Shown: positions 7,792-17,028 of the stretch, one piece after another | Position numbering within the stretch: position 1 is the first letter of the stretch | Layout: the number at the start of each line of letters is the position of its first letter | Assembly (NCBI RefSeq): GCF_014205275.1 | Contig: NZ_JACHND010000001.1 | Coordinates: 434,001-498,000, forward strand | Reading direction: 5' to 3' | Length of the DNA stretch: 64,000 bases | DNA from: Sphaerisporangium siamense | Lineage (GTDB): Bacteria > Actinomycetota > Actinomycetes > Streptosporangiales > Streptosporangiaceae | Made by a program: the position numbers and the translations under genes | Notes under the pieces: model-generated | Seen by the model: the letters and a program-made list of their open reading frames with translations, nothing else | The model's database searches: none | Told to the model about the DNA's origin: nothing

Positions 7792-8646
7792 TCAGCGGGG
7801 GTAGCCGGCGAGGCGTTCGAGGCGGGCCACGCGGGCGGCGGTCGACGGGTGCGTCGCGAACAGGCGGCCGACCCCGGCGCCGCGGAACGGATTGGCGATC
7901 ATGAGGTGGGACGCCGAGGTGAGGCGGCTCTCCTCCGGCAGCGGCAGCTGCCGGGCGCCCATCTCGATCTTGCGCAGCGCCGAGGCGAGGCCGAGCGGGT
8001 CACCGGTGAGCAGGGCGCCGGACTCGTCGGCCTGGAACTCGCGGGACCGCGAGATCGCCATCTGGATCATGCCGGCGGCGACCGGGCCGAGGATCATCAT
8101 CAGCAGCGCGCCGAAGAAGCCCGGCCCGCCGTCGTCATCGTCCGAGCCACCGAAGAACACGGCGATGTAGCTGCAGTACGTGATCATCGTGGCGAGGGCG
8201 GCGGCGACCGAGGAGATCAGGATGTCCCGGTTGTAGACGTGCGACAGCTCGTGCGCGACGACCCCGCGCAGCTCGCGCTCGTTCAGCAGCCGCAGGAGGC
8301 CGTAGGTGACGCAGACGGACGCCCTGCGCGGCGACCGGCCGGTGGCGAAGGCGTTCGGCTGCATGGTGGGCGAGACGTAGAGGCGCGGCATGGGCTGGCG
8401 GGCGTCCGTCGACAGCTCGCGGACGATGCGGTAGAGGGTGGGCTGCTCGACCTCGCTCACGGGCCGGGCGCGCATGGCGGACAGGGCGATGCGGTCCGAG
8501 AAGAAGTACGCGACTCCGTTGGCGGCCAACGCGACGACGACGGCGAGTTGCACACCACGACCGCCCCCCAGCCACGCGCCCCCCACCAGGATCAACGCGG
8601 ACAGGGCACCGAGGAGAACGGCGGTTCGCAGGCCGTTGTGGTGCAC
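7792..8646 (-). CDS. htpX: HtpX-type zinc metalloprotease
   Basis: A 284-residue M48B membrane protease. Two transmembrane segments lie at the N-terminus (about 8-30 and 34-52). The zinc motif HELSH is near residue 131, directly after 'ELRGVVA'. Two more hydrophobic segments follow, around 'ISSVAAALATMITYCSYIAVFF' and 'ALLMMILGPVAAGMIQMAI'. The third zinc ligand Glu is in 'SREFQADE'. HtpX degrades misfolded membrane proteins. The GTG start at 8646 has a GGAAGGGGGAAG site. It follows nuoN on the same strand after 145 nt. Quality control of the complex would fit that position, but this is inference. Confidence 0.92.
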   Translation of the reverse strand: MHHNGLRTAVLLGALSALILVGGAWLGGGRGVQLAVVVALAANGVAYFFSDRIALSAMRARPVSEVEQPTLYRIVRELSTDARQPMPRLYVSPTMQPNAFATGRSPRRASVCVTYGLLRLLNERELRGVVAHELSHVYNRDILISSVAAALATMITYCSYIAVFFGGSDDDDGGPGFFGALLMMILGPVAAGMIQMAISRSREFQADESGALLTGDPLGLASALRKIEMGARQLPLPEESRLTSASHLMIANPFRGAGVGRLFATHPSTAARVARLERLAGYPR

Positions 8647-8791
8647 GCTTCCCCCTTCCGGATGTTGCGCTCACCCCTGGCAACGCTTGTGGCCTGCCCG
8701 AACGTTCCCGGCGACCGGGCGTGGCGGCTTAAGCCCATGGCGGAGCGCACGATCGCGACAACCGGGCGGCGGGCGGCACCGCCGGGCGGGG

Positions 8792-10255
8792 TCAGCCGAC
8801 GGCGGAGAGGACGAGTTGCGGCGCCACGGAGAACGCCACGGACACGAGCAGCGCGGCGGCGACGGCGATCGCCACCGGCCGGCCGGGGCCACCTCCCGCG
8901 GGCCGCGCGCCGGGGGCCGGGGTGAAGAGGCGGGCGGTCCAGGCGATGTAGTAGTAGAGCCCGATCACGGTGTTGACCGCCATGACCACGGCCAGCCATC
9001 CGAGGCCGCCCTGGACGATCTCGCGGAACACCACGATCTTGGCGAAGAGCCCGGACAGGCCGGGCGGGAGGCCGGCCAGGCAGATCAGGAAGAAGCCGAG
9101 CGCGACCGCGGCGGCGGGCCGGCGGAAGGCCAGCCCCCGGTAGTCCTCCAGCTCGTCGCGCCCGCCGGTGGTCATCACGACCGCGAACGCGCCCGCGTTC
9201 ATGGCCGCGTAGATGGCGAGGTAGGCGGTGGACGCCGCCACGGACGTCTTCGCGGCCACGGCCAGCGCGGCGAGGATGTAGCCGGACTGGGCGACCGAGG
9301 ACCAGGCGAGCAGCCGTACGGCGTGCCGCTGCCGCAGGGCGAGCAGGTTGCCCGCGGTCATGGTGAGCGCGGCCAGGACGGCCACGACCGGTCCCCACAG
9401 GGCCGCCTGGCCCGCGAGCGCGATCGTCAGGACCAGGATGAGCCCGGCGAACCCGGCGGCCTTGGAGATGACCGAGAGGAACGCGGCCACCGGGACGGGC
9501 GCGCCCTGGTAGACGTCGCCGGCCCAGAAGTGGAAGGGAACGGCGGCGATCTTGAAGGCGAAGCCTGCCAGGACGAGCACGACCGCGACGGTGACCACCC
9601 CGGCGGGGACGGCCGCCGGGGGCGCGGCGAGGCGGGCGGCGATACGGTCGAGGTGCACGGACGCGGTCAGGCCGTAGATCAGCGAGACGCCGAACAGCAT
9701 GATCGCCGTGGAGGTGACCGAGACCAGGAACAGCTTCAGCGCCGCCTCCGACGCCCGCGCGTCGTACCGCTTGAGCGCGGTGAGCGCGAACACGGGCAGC
9801 GACACCAGTTCCAGCGCGACGACCAGCATGACGAGGTCGCGGGACGCGGGCAGCGTGACGGCGCCGGTCAGCGCGCACAGCAGCAGGAAGTACCACTCCC
9901 CCGCCGGGATGGCCGCGCCGGCGAGCTGGGCCATCGAGAGCAGGACGATCACCACGGCGGTGGCGAGGACGATGGCCGCGAAGATCAGGGTGAGGCCGTC
10001 GGCGACGTACGAGCACGAGGCGGGGACGCCCGAGGGCTCGGCGGGCACGCAGAACGTGCTGAGCCGGGCGCCGCGCGCGGCCTGGACGGCGACGGCGGCC
10101 AGCGCGCCGAGGACGCCGGCGAGCGTGACGAGGCCGAGGGCCGTACGGGTGGCGGGCGTGCGCGGCAGGAAGGCGTCCAGCAGCAGTACCGCCCCGGCCA
10201 GCAGCGCCAGGATCAGCGGGGGCGCGATGGCCGCGTAGTCGATCGACTGGATCAT
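8792..10255 (-). CDS. nuoN: NADH-quinone oxidoreductase subunit N
   Basis: A 487-residue antiporter-like proton-pumping subunit of complex I with about 14 membrane helices. Key features are the conserved Lys/Glu-bearing helices in 'LELVSLPVFALTALKRYDARASEAALKLFLVS' and 'FKIAAVPFHFWAGDVYQGAPVPVAAFLSVISKAAGFAGL', and 'RLLAWSSVAQSGYILAALA'. The start ATG overlaps the nuoM stop by 4 nt, so the two are translationally coupled. It is the last gene of the nuoIJKLMN block and is read toward htpX. Confidence 0.95.
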   Translation of the reverse strand: MIQSIDYAAIAPPLILALLAGAVLLLDAFLPRTPATRTALGLVTLAGVLGALAAVAVQAARGARLSTFCVPAEPSGVPASCSYVADGLTLIFAAIVLATAVVIVLLSMAQLAGAAIPAGEWYFLLLCALTGAVTLPASRDLVMLVVALELVSLPVFALTALKRYDARASEAALKLFLVSVTSTAIMLFGVSLIYGLTASVHLDRIAARLAAPPAAVPAGVVTVAVVLVLAGFAFKIAAVPFHFWAGDVYQGAPVPVAAFLSVISKAAGFAGLILVLTIALAGQAALWGPVVAVLAALTMTAGNLLALRQRHAVRLLAWSSVAQSGYILAALAVAAKTSVAASTAYLAIYAAMNAGAFAVVMTTGGRDELEDYRGLAFRRPAAAVALGFFLICLAGLPPGLSGLFAKIVVFREIVQGGLGWLAVVMAVNTVIGLYYYIAWTARLFTPAPGARPAGGGPGRPVAIAVAAALLVSVAFSVAPQLVLSAVG

Positions 10256-11994
10256 CGTGCCCCCAGGTACGCCTGGACGGCCGGGTCGGTGAGGGTGAGG
10301 AGCAGCTTGGGCCAGAGGCCCAGGACGAGCGTGAGGACCACCAGCGGGATCCAGGACGCCAGCTCGTACGGGGTCACGTCGCCTGGACGGCCGGGGCGGG
10401 CGGCCGGGCCAGGGGGCACGGCGCCCTCTCCGGCGGCGAGCCGGGCCTCACGCTCCTCGGCCACGGCGGTGTCGGTCGCGACGGGCTCGACAGGCTCCAT
10501 CCCCTCCGCCCTTTCGACCGGCCGGACGGGTTCGGCGCGCGCCGGTGACGCGTCGGGCGGGGTGCGGACGCGGGGTTCCTCCGGTGTCTCGGCGGTGGCG
10601 ATCAGCGGTTCCCCGGGCGCGGGGCCGCCGCTGGGGTAGGCGAGGGCGGGCAGCGGCTCGCGGGGCGTGCCGTGGGTCAGGCGGGAGAGCATGAGGAGGA
10701 AGTAGGCCGCCGTGAGCACGCCGCCGAGGCCGCCGGCGGCCATGAAGGTGAGGAACAGCGGCCGTGACTGGCCGGGGGCGGGCTGGAAGGCGCCGAGCAG
10801 CGCCAGCATCTCGCCCCAGAACCCGGCCAGCCCGGGCACGCCGAGCGAGGCGACGGCGGCGAAGGTGAGCAGTGAGGCCAGGTACGGCAGGCGGCCGAGC
10901 ATGCCGCTGCCGAGCCGGGACATCTCGGTGGTGCCGTAGCGCTCTTTGACGGCGCCGGCGAGGAAGAACAACAGGCCCGTGATCACGCCATGGGCGATAT
11001 TTCCGAACAAAGCGGCGTTCATCCCGACGGGCGTGAGCGTCGCCAGCCCCAGCAGGACGAACCCCATGTGCCCCACCGACGAGTACGCGATCATGCGCTT
11101 GAGGTCGCGCTGCGCCAGGCAGGCCAGCGACCCGTACACGATGCCCGCCACGGCGAACGCGCCGAGGAACGGCGCCACGGCGGCGGCCCCCTCGGGCAGG
11201 ACCGGGATGGCGATGCGCGCGAGCCCGTAGGTGCCCATCTTGAGCAGGACGCCCGCGAGCAGCACCGACCCGACGGTCGGCGCCTCGGTGTGCGCGGCGG
11301 GGAGCCAGGTGTGCAGGGGCCACATCGGCGCCTTGACCGCGAACCCCAGCGCGACCGCGAGGAACGCGAGCACCTGGACGCCGCGCGGCAGGCCCGCCCC
11401 GTGGGCCCCGGCCAGCCGGACCATGTCCAGGGTGCCGGTGTGCGCCCAGATCAGCAGCAGGCCGAGCAGGAGGACGGCCGAGCCGAGCAGGGTGTAGAGG
11501 ATGAACTTCACCGCCGCGGCCCCGCGCCCCGCGCCGCCCCAGACCGCGATGACGAAGTACATCGGGACGAGGACGATCTCGAAGAACACGAAGAACAGCA
11601 GCAGGTCCAGCGCCAGGAAGGTCCCGATCATGCCGACTTCGAGCACCAGCAGCGTGAACACCAGCGCGCGATGGCGTCCGCCCGCGGGACGGTGGCGGGT
11701 CAGGTAGAGGAAGCACAGGAACGACAGCAGCGCCGTCATCACCACGAGCGGCAGCGACACCCCGTCAACGCCGAGGTGGAACCGCAGCGCGAGCCCGGGG
11801 ATCCAGGGGCGGTCGATCGCGAACTGCACGTCCCCGGCCCTGCCGGCGTCGAAGCCCGCGGCCATCGCCACGGCCAGGGCCAGGGTGACGCCCGAGACCG
11901 CGGCGCCGTACCAGCGGGGCGCGGCGCGGGTGAACAGCAGCACGGCCGCGCCGGCGAGCGGAACGGCGAGGAGGGCGACCGGCAGGAGGTTCAT
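10252..11994 (-). CDS. nuoM: NADH-quinone oxidoreductase subunit M with long acidic insert
   Basis: A 580-residue antiporter-like membrane subunit of complex I. The core motifs are intact: 'LFFVFFEIVLVPMYFVIAVWG', 'FAVKAPMWPLHTWLPAAHTEAPTVGSVLLAGVLLKMGTYGLARI' and 'AYSSVGHMGFVLLGL'. Between the penultimate helix (ending near residue 440) and the last helix (from about 540) lies a Pro/Glu/Ala-rich loop of roughly 98 residues. In typical NuoM this loop is only a couple of dozen residues. The ATG at 11994 lacks a good Shine-Dalgarno but overlaps the stop of a 24-residue mini-ORF, so it is probably expressed by coupling. Confidence 0.93.
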   Translation of the reverse strand: MNLLPVALLAVPLAGAAVLLFTRAAPRWYGAAVSGVTLALAVAMAAGFDAGRAGDVQFAIDRPWIPGLALRFHLGVDGVSLPLVVMTALLSFLCFLYLTRHRPAGGRHRALVFTLLVLEVGMIGTFLALDLLLFFVFFEIVLVPMYFVIAVWGGAGRGAAAVKFILYTLLGSAVLLLGLLLIWAHTGTLDMVRLAGAHGAGLPRGVQVLAFLAVALGFAVKAPMWPLHTWLPAAHTEAPTVGSVLLAGVLLKMGTYGLARIAIPVLPEGAAAVAPFLGAFAVAGIVYGSLACLAQRDLKRMIAYSSVGHMGFVLLGLATLTPVGMNAALFGNIAHGVITGLLFFLAGAVKERYGTTEMSRLGSGMLGRLPYLASLLTFAAVASLGVPGLAGFWGEMLALLGAFQPAPGQSRPLFLTFMAAGGLGGVLTAAYFLLMLSRLTHGTPREPLPALAYPSGGPAPGEPLIATAETPEEPRVRTPPDASPARAEPVRPVERAEGMEPVEPVATDTAVAEEREARLAAGEGAVPPGPAARPGRPGDVTPYELASWIPLVVLTLVLGLWPKLLLTLTDPAVQAYLGAR

Positions 11995-12065
11995 CCGGGC
12001 GTCACCGCCCCGGCCACGACGAACGCGCCCGTGGGCCCGGGTGCCGCGGAGAGCGAGGCGTTCAT
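11991..12065 (-). CDS. Interlocked mini-ORF between nuoL and nuoM
   Basis: A 24-codon frame starting at ATG 12065, which overlaps the nuoL stop (ATGA), and ending at TGA 11991, which overlaps the nuoM start (ATGA). It fills the 67-nt gap exactly. The peptide begins [10 protein letters not shown] and ends GAVTPG. It has no recognisable domain. Its likely role, if real, is to carry ribosomes from nuoL to nuoM rather than to make a functional peptide. Similar mini-ORFs occur at 47608, 49124 and 61013. Confidence 0.4.
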   Translation of the reverse strand: MNASLSAAPGPTGAFVVAGAVTPG

Positions 12066-14011
12066 CCCAGCACCACCGCCGCGACCACGAGGATCAGTAC
12101 GCCGGTGAGGACGCCGGTGAGGTAGAGCTGCGCGTTGCCGGTCTGGACGCGGCGCAGCGCCCCGGAGGCGGCGAGCGTGAGCCTGCCGGATCCGCGCACC
12201 GCGCCGTCCACGACGGTGTCGTCCGCGCGGGCGACGACGCCGGCCAGCCACAGCACCGGGGCGACGAACAGCCGGTGGTAGACGGCGTCGACGTGGAAGG
12301 CCGCCTCGCACGGGGCCCGCAGGGCGCCGAGGACGCGGGCCGGGTCGGCGGCGGGGTCGGCGCGCCAGGCCGCGTAGACGACGCCCGCGCCGAGCAGGGC
12401 CACGAGGACGCTGGTGACCGCCGACGGCCACTCCAGCAGGTCCGCCCCGGCGAAGCCGAGCAGCAGCGCGGGGACGGCGAGCGCGGCGATGGGCCAGAGC
12501 ATGGACGGCGGGGCCTCGCGGCCGTCGTAGACGTGGGCGACGCCGGGCTCGGGCTCGGGCAGGCCGACGTTGTGGACGCGGCTCGGGCCGAAGAACGTGC
12601 GCAGCCAGAGGCGGGTGGCGTACGCGCCGGTGACGGCGACGGTGAGCAGCGCGCAGCCGTACAGCAGCCAGGCCGCCGCGTCGGTGAGGACGTGGCCGCC
12701 GGTGGAGTGCTCGATGGCGGCGAGCACGGCGTCCTTGCTGAAGAAGCCGCTGGTGGGCGGCAGACCGGCGAGGGCGGCGAGGCCGATGGTCATGGCGGGG
12801 AAGGTGATCGTCATGGAGCGGCGCAGGCCGCCCATGTCGCTCATCAGGTTGGAGCCGACGGTGTGGATCACCGCGCCCGCGCACAGGAACAGCAGCGCCT
12901 TGAACGCGCCGTGGGTGACCAGGTGGAAGATCGCCGTGAGGTCGGACCCGGCGGCCAGCCCCCCGGCCATGTAGGCGAGCTGGCTGATCGTCGAGTAGGC
13001 GAGGACGCGTTTCAGGTCGTCCTGGGCGAGGGCGGCGAGGGCCGCGCCCAGCATGCCGAGGGAGGCGACGATCGCCAGCAGGTCGAGCGTGGGCCGGGCG
13101 AGCAGGAACGCCGGGAACAGGCGGGCGACGACGAAGATCCCGGCGGCGACCATGGTGGCGGCGTGGATGAGCGCGCTGATCGGCGTGGGGCCTGCCATGG
13201 CGTCGGGCAGCCAGGTGTGCAGCGGCGCCTGGGCGCTCTTCCCGGCCACGCCGAGCAGGATGAGCATGGTCGCCGCGACCAGCGTGGGCGTCGGTATGTA
13301 CGGCGCGGTGGTGATCACCTCGTCGACGCGGAAGCTCCCGGCGGCGACGCCCAGCGTGAAGAGGCCGAAGAGGAAGCCCACGTCGCCGAGGCGGGTGACG
13401 AGGAACGCCTTGACCGCGGCGCGGGAGTTGGCGCGGTCCTCCCACCAGTGGCCGATCAGCAGGTAGGAGCACAGGCCCATGACCTCCCAGCCCACGTAGA
13501 GGACCAGCAGGTCCCCGGCGTAGACGACCAGCAGCATGGCGCTGGTGAAGAGGCTGATGAACGCGCTGTAGGACGGGTAGCGCGGCTCGTCGCGCATGTA
13601 CCCGACCGAGTAGATCTGCACGGCGAGGGCGACCACGGTGACCAGGACGGCGAGGAGCGCGGCCAGCGTGTCCACGCGCAGGCCGACCGTGATGGGGATG
13701 CCGCCGGTGTCGAAGGTGAACGGCAGGGTTCCGGCGATCACGCACGTCTGGTCGTTCCAGGCGGAGCCTCCGGACGGTGTGACCGAGGGCGGGGCGTAGT
13801 GCCGGACGTAGGCGAACAGCCAGACGGCCAGGAGCATGGAGATCGCCGTGGGCAGCACCGCGATCAGCGAGGCACGCCGGTAGGCGTGACGGTCCACCGC
13901 GCCGGGCGGGGTGGCGCGCCACGGGCGGCGGGTCAGGAGCAGCCCGGCCGCGGCGGCGAGGAACGGCAGGAGGACGACGGCGACCGACGTCCAGGTGTCC
14001 GGGGCGATCAC
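12062..14011 (-). CDS. nuoL: NADH-quinone oxidoreductase subunit L
   Basis: A 649-residue distal antiporter-like subunit with about 16 membrane helices and the long lateral helix region. Hallmarks include '[42 protein letters not shown]', '[42 protein letters not shown]' and '[18 protein letters not shown]'. The C-terminal amphipathic and anchoring segment ends '[13 protein letters not shown]'. The start overlaps the nuoK stop by 4 nt. It probably translocates protons in the distal membrane arm. Confidence 0.95.
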   Translation of the reverse strand: MIAPDTWTSVAVVLLPFLAAAAGLLLTRRPWRATPPGAVDRHAYRRASLIAVLPTAISMLLAVWLFAYVRHYAPPSVTPSGGSAWNDQTCVIAGTLPFTFDTGGIPITVGLRVDTLAALLAVLVTVVALAVQIYSVGYMRDEPRYPSYSAFISLFTSAMLLVVYAGDLLVLYVGWEVMGLCSYLLIGHWWEDRANSRAAVKAFLVTRLGDVGFLFGLFTLGVAAGSFRVDEVITTAPYIPTPTLVAATMLILLGVAGKSAQAPLHTWLPDAMAGPTPISALIHAATMVAAGIFVVARLFPAFLLARPTLDLLAIVASLGMLGAALAALAQDDLKRVLAYSTISQLAYMAGGLAAGSDLTAIFHLVTHGAFKALLFLCAGAVIHTVGSNLMSDMGGLRRSMTITFPAMTIGLAALAGLPPTSGFFSKDAVLAAIEHSTGGHVLTDAAAWLLYGCALLTVAVTGAYATRLWLRTFFGPSRVHNVGLPEPEPGVAHVYDGREAPPSMLWPIAALAVPALLLGFAGADLLEWPSAVTSVLVALLGAGVVYAAWRADPAADPARVLGALRAPCEAAFHVDAVYHRLFVAPVLWLAGVVARADDTVVDGAVRGSGRLTLAASGALRRVQTGNAQLYLTGVLTGVLILVVAAVVLG

Positions 14012-14370
14012 GAGGCGCCGTCCCGGGCGTGCGCGGCCTCGGCGCCGGCCTCCCGGTCGGGGCCCGGCTCGGCGAGGTCGCGGACCTGGTCGAGGGCGAC
14101 CGTGCGCCGGTTGCGGAACACGGCGAGGACGATCGCCAGGCCCACACCGAGTTCGGCGGCGGCGATCACGATGACGAACAGCGTCAGCACCTGCCCGCCG
14201 TGGAGGGCGTCCCTGAGCCAGACGTCGAACGCGACGAGGTTGAGGTTGACCGCGTTCAGCATCAGCTCGACGGACATCAGGACCAGGATGGTGTTGCGCC
14301 GGGCCAGCACGCCGTACACGCCGATGGAGAACAGCAGCGCGGCCAGCACGGCGGGGTAGACGATGTGCAC
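14008..14370 (-). CDS. nuoK: NADH-quinone oxidoreductase subunit K
   Basis: A 120-residue, three-helix subunit. The conserved membrane Glu residues are visible in '[20 protein letters not shown]' and '[24 protein letters not shown]'. The tail after 'VRDLAEPG' is a charged extension of about 20 residues, slightly longer than the usual ~100-residue subunit. The GTG start at 14370 lies one base after the nuoJ stop. It is part of the E-channel and proton path next to NuoJ and NuoN. Confidence 0.95.
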   Translation of the reverse strand: MHIVYPAVLAALLFSIGVYGVLARRNTILVLMSVELMLNAVNLNLVAFDVWLRDALHGGQVLTLFVIVIAAAELGVGLAIVLAVFRNRRTVALDQVRDLAEPGPDREAGAEAAHARDGAS

Positions 14371-14371
14371 G

Positions 14372-14902
14372 TCAGTCCTTTCCGCCGATGTCGGTGCGGG
14401 AGAGCACGATCGCCCCGATCAGCGCGGCGAGCAGCAGCACCGACAGGGCCTCGAAGGGCAGCACCCAGTTGCCGAATATGCTCCGGCCGAGCGGCTCGGC
14501 GGCGCCCCTGCCGGGTTCGAGCGGGGCGTACGCGGTGCGGAAGCCGTCGATCACGGTGGTGACGAGCACCGCCGCGGTGGCCACGGCGACGACGACGGCC
14601 GCCGCCCTGTTGCCGGAGTCCAGGTCGGGGGACGGGCCGATGGGGGCGCGGGTGAGCATGATGCCGAACAGCAGCAGCACGATGACGGCGCCGACGTAGA
14701 TGAGGACCTGCACCCAGGCGACGAACTCGGCGGTGAGCACGAGGTAGCAGCCGGCGAGGGCGCCGAAGGAGACCACCAGCCACAGCGCGGCGTGGACGAT
14801 CTGGCGGGTGGTGACGACGAGCAGGGCGGAGGCCGCGGCGACCACTCCGAGCAGCAGGAACACGACCTCCTGTGCCGTGGGAGGCCACAGCGCGGGTGTC
14901 AC
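14372..14902 (-). CDS. nuoJ: NADH-quinone oxidoreductase subunit J
   Basis: A 176-residue, five-helix complex I membrane subunit. The family pattern is '[58 protein letters not shown]', with the last helix at '[22 protein letters not shown]'. The GTG start overlaps the nuoI stop (GTGA). Family knowledge assigns it to the flexible pi-bulge helix region that couples quinone chemistry to pumping. Confidence 0.95.
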   Translation of the reverse strand: MTPALWPPTAQEVVFLLLGVVAAASALLVVTTRQIVHAALWLVVSFGALAGCYLVLTAEFVAWVQVLIYVGAVIVLLLFGIMLTRAPIGPSPDLDSGNRAAAVVVAVATAAVLVTTVIDGFRTAYAPLEPGRGAAEPLGRSIFGNWVLPFEALSVLLLAALIGAIVLSRTDIGGKD

Positions 14903-15615
14903 GGCTCCTCCGCCGGTCCGGACGGTTCCGGAGGCTCCTTCTCCGCTCTCTCGCGCGGCCCCTCGGGTGAGGGCTTCTTCGGGAGCGCGCCCGGGGGGCG
15001 GATGGCGCGGACGGCGGCACGGGCCGTGGCCTCGGACCTGGCCGGGGTGTCACGGGTCTGAGGGGTCTCGCGTCCGGCGGGCGCGGCGGGCGCCGCCGGG
15101 GAGGGACGGCCGGGGGCGGGGCGCGCGGCGGCGGCGATCTCCTTGGGCGGCTCGGCGTTGGGGTCGTGCGCCGGGGGGATCGGGATGGTCTGCACCCACT
15201 CGGCGAGCCTGTCCTTCTCGTGGAGCAGGTCGCGGATGTCGTACTCGGCGTACTCGAACTCCGGCGACCAGAACAGGGCGTCGAACGGGCAGACCTCGAT
15301 GCAGATGCCGCAGTACATGCACAGCGAGAAGTCGATCGCGAAGCGGTCGAGGACGTTGTGCGCGCGGGGGCGCCCGCCCTCGGGCGCGGGGGTGGTCTCC
15401 TTGTGGGAGTCGATGTAGATGCACCAGTCGGGGCACTCCCGGGCGCAGAGCATGCAGACCGTGCAGTTCTCCTCGACCAGGGCGATCACTCCCCGGCTGC
15501 GCGCGGGGAGATCGGGCCGCACCTCTGGGTACTGCTGGGTGACCGACTTGCCCAGCATGTGGCGCAGGGTGACGGCAAGACCCTTCGCCAACCCTTCTCC
15601 TGGTATCCCAGCCAC
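14899..15615 (-). CDS. nuoI: NADH-quinone oxidoreductase subunit I, 2x[4Fe-4S] ferredoxin-like, with C-terminal extension
   Basis: A 238-residue iron-sulfur subunit that passes electrons toward cluster N2. Both cluster motifs are complete: '[12 protein letters not shown]' and '[12 protein letters not shown]'. After the usual end near '[14 protein letters not shown]' (about residue 155) comes a tail of some 80 residues, rich in Pro, Ala, Glu and Arg, that normal NuoI lacks. The GTG at 15615 is the first gene of the nuoIJKLMN block; no strong ribosome site is seen. With no nuoEFG nearby, this ferredoxin-like subunit could be the electron entry point, which is inference. Confidence 0.93.
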   Translation of the reverse strand: MAGIPGEGLAKGLAVTLRHMLGKSVTQQYPEVRPDLPARSRGVIALVEENCTVCMLCARECPDWCIYIDSHKETTPAPEGGRPRAHNVLDRFAIDFSLCMYCGICIEVCPFDALFWSPEFEYAEYDIRDLLHEKDRLAEWVQTIPIPPAHDPNAEPPKEIAAAARPAPGRPSPAAPAAPAGRETPQTRDTPARSEATARAAVRAIRPPGALPKKPSPEGPRERAEKEPPEPSGPAEEP

Positions 15616-15763
15616 GGTTCAACATCATGACGCACAAGCGCGTCCTCGTGAATGCGGGGCCGCCGGTCAGCTTCACCTTTTCCACAATCATCACGATTTT
15701 GGGGGACTACTCGGACACGAGGGGTGGTCCTTGTGGCCGATGCGAGACGTCGCCACGAAGCCG

Positions 15764-15779
15764 TATTGTTCGCGTTATG
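15764..15779 (+). promoter_or_regulatory. Leaderless promoter, copy 1
   Basis: TATTGT sits 7-8 nt before the ATG at 15777, the spacing expected when transcription starts at the start codon. There is no Shine-Dalgarno. The 20-mer ending at 15780 (CCGTATTGTTCGCGTTATGC) differs at only two bases from the one before the paralogous gene at 17026. Confidence 0.6.
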
Positions 15780-16889
15780 CACCCGACCAACGGCCACGGG
15801 GGCCCGGGATCGGGGCCGCGGGAAACTCCGCCCCACGACTCCGGTGATCCGAACGGCCCGACCGCACCACGGCCCCGCCAGACCGGCCGCCCCCTGCCGG
15901 GACGCGCCCCCGAGTCGCGCCGCGACCCCGCGCGGGACGCGCCGGGCGAGTCGCCGCGCCTGAAGCACGGCCCCCGGTCCGGCGCCGAGGGTGCCCGCAC
16001 GCCGTCCGCCGACGGCGACCCCGACCGCACGCGGCGCACCACGCCTCCCCGGCGGTCGTCCCGCGAGCCGCGGCCCCGCCCGGAGGCCCGCCCCCCGTAC
16101 GCCTCGCCGGGCGCCGGGCCGTACGTGCCGCCGTCGTATCCCCCGCCGGGCCCGCCCCTGGCCCCCTACACGGCGCCGTCCTCCCCCGCCGGCCCGTACC
16201 ACGGCCCTCACGGTGGCCCCCACGGTGGTCCCCACGGCGGGCAGCCGCCCTTCCCCCCGCCGAAGAGCGACACGGCGGGGAGCATCGTGTGGGCGCTGGC
16301 CCCGATACTGACCTGCGGCGCCGCGACGCCGTTCACGATCGGATGGGCGGCGGCCAAGCTGCGCAGCACCATGCTCGCGATCAGCGCCGCGCTCTACGGG
16401 CTCGGCATGATCGCGTTCGTGGCGGCGGTCGCGGGCGACGGGTCGGACATGCTGGAGCTGCTGGGCATGCTGGGGTCCGGCGGAAGCTGGATCGGCGGCT
16501 TCGTCCACTCGCTGATCATCCGCAAGCGGGTCTTCTCCTCCTCCGAGACGCCGAACGACTACGCGATCGCCGCCGCGCAGCAGCGCCGCCAGCTCAGGCA
16601 GCAGGCCCGCGAGCTCGCGGAGAACGACCCGGCGCTGGCCCGCGAGCTGCGCATCGGCCGCCCCGACCTGCCGCGCACCTACGACGACGGCGGGCTCGTG
16701 GACGTCAACCACGCGCCGGCCGAGGTGATCGCGGGCCTGCCGGGCATGAACGGCCAGCTCGCGCGGCGGGTCGTGGAGGCCCGGGTGGAGATGGGCGGGT
16801 TCGTCTCGGCCGAGGACGTCTCGATCGCGCTGGACCTGCCGCCGCGCCTCACCGCCGACCTGGTCGAGTTGACGATCTACCTTCCCTGA
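15777..16889 (+). CDS. Membrane protein with Pro-rich N-terminus and C-terminal helix-hairpin-helix domain
   Basis: A 370-residue protein in three parts. Residues 1 to about 165 are Pro/Gly/Arg-rich and disordered, including a three-copy HGGP repeat. A small membrane domain with two hydrophobic segments follows ('SIVWALAPILTCGAATPFTIGW' and 'MLAISAALYGLGMIAFVAAVAG'). The C-terminus is a ComEA-like helix-hairpin-helix ('DVNHAPAEVIAGLPGMNGQLARRVVEAR'). The membrane domain is clearly paralogous to that of the kinase encoded next. HhH folds usually bind DNA or mediate protein contact; the role here is unknown. The start is leaderless at 15777. Confidence 0.75.
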   Translation: MHPTNGHGGPGSGPRETPPHDSGDPNGPTAPRPRQTGRPLPGRAPESRRDPARDAPGESPRLKHGPRSGAEGARTPSADGDPDRTRRTTPPRRSSREPRPRPEARPPYASPGAGPYVPPSYPPPGPPLAPYTAPSSPAGPYHGPHGGPHGGPHGGQPPFPPPKSDTAGSIVWALAPILTCGAATPFTIGWAAAKLRSTMLAISAALYGLGMIAFVAAVAGDGSDMLELLGMLGSGGSWIGGFVHSLIIRKRVFSSSETPNDYAIAAAQQRRQLRQQARELAENDPALARELRIGRPDLPRTYDDGGLVDVNHAPAEVIAGLPGMNGQLARRVVEARVEMGGFVSAEDVSIALDLPPRLTADLVELTIYLP

Positions 16890-17011
16890 GCGGACCGCAC
16901 GGGGTCCCGGCGGTCGGCCAGGGCTCCCCGGGCGGCCCGCGCGGGGGTTCCGGATGGTGGTATCGGCTGGATAACCGTGCCCCCAAAGCCTGCGCGCCGC
17001 CCGCCATCTCC

Positions 17012-17028
17012 GTATTCTTCGCGATATG
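17012..17028 (+). promoter_or_regulatory. Leaderless promoter, copy 2
   Basis: TATTCT lies 8 nt before the ATG at 17026, with no ribosome site between. The flanking 20-mer (CCGTATTCTTCGCGATATGC) nearly repeats the element at 15764, so both paralogous genes probably answer to the same sigma factor. Confidence 0.6.

Noticed and set aside
7591-10639. Long plus-strand reading frames opposite htpX, nuoN and nuoM
   Set aside because: They are antisense shadows of conserved genes in GC-rich DNA. Their products are low-complexity Arg/Gly/Asp-rich with no domain, and no ribosome sites precede them.
11885-14359. 824-codon plus-strand frame opposite nuoL, nuoM and nuoK
   Set aside because: The composition is that of reversed coding DNA, and the minus strand carries unmistakable complex I subunits across the whole span.
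16195-16245. Short direct repeats that might suggest a CRISPR-like array
   Set aside because: They are in-frame codon repeats for the HGGP motif inside a coding region, with no spacers.
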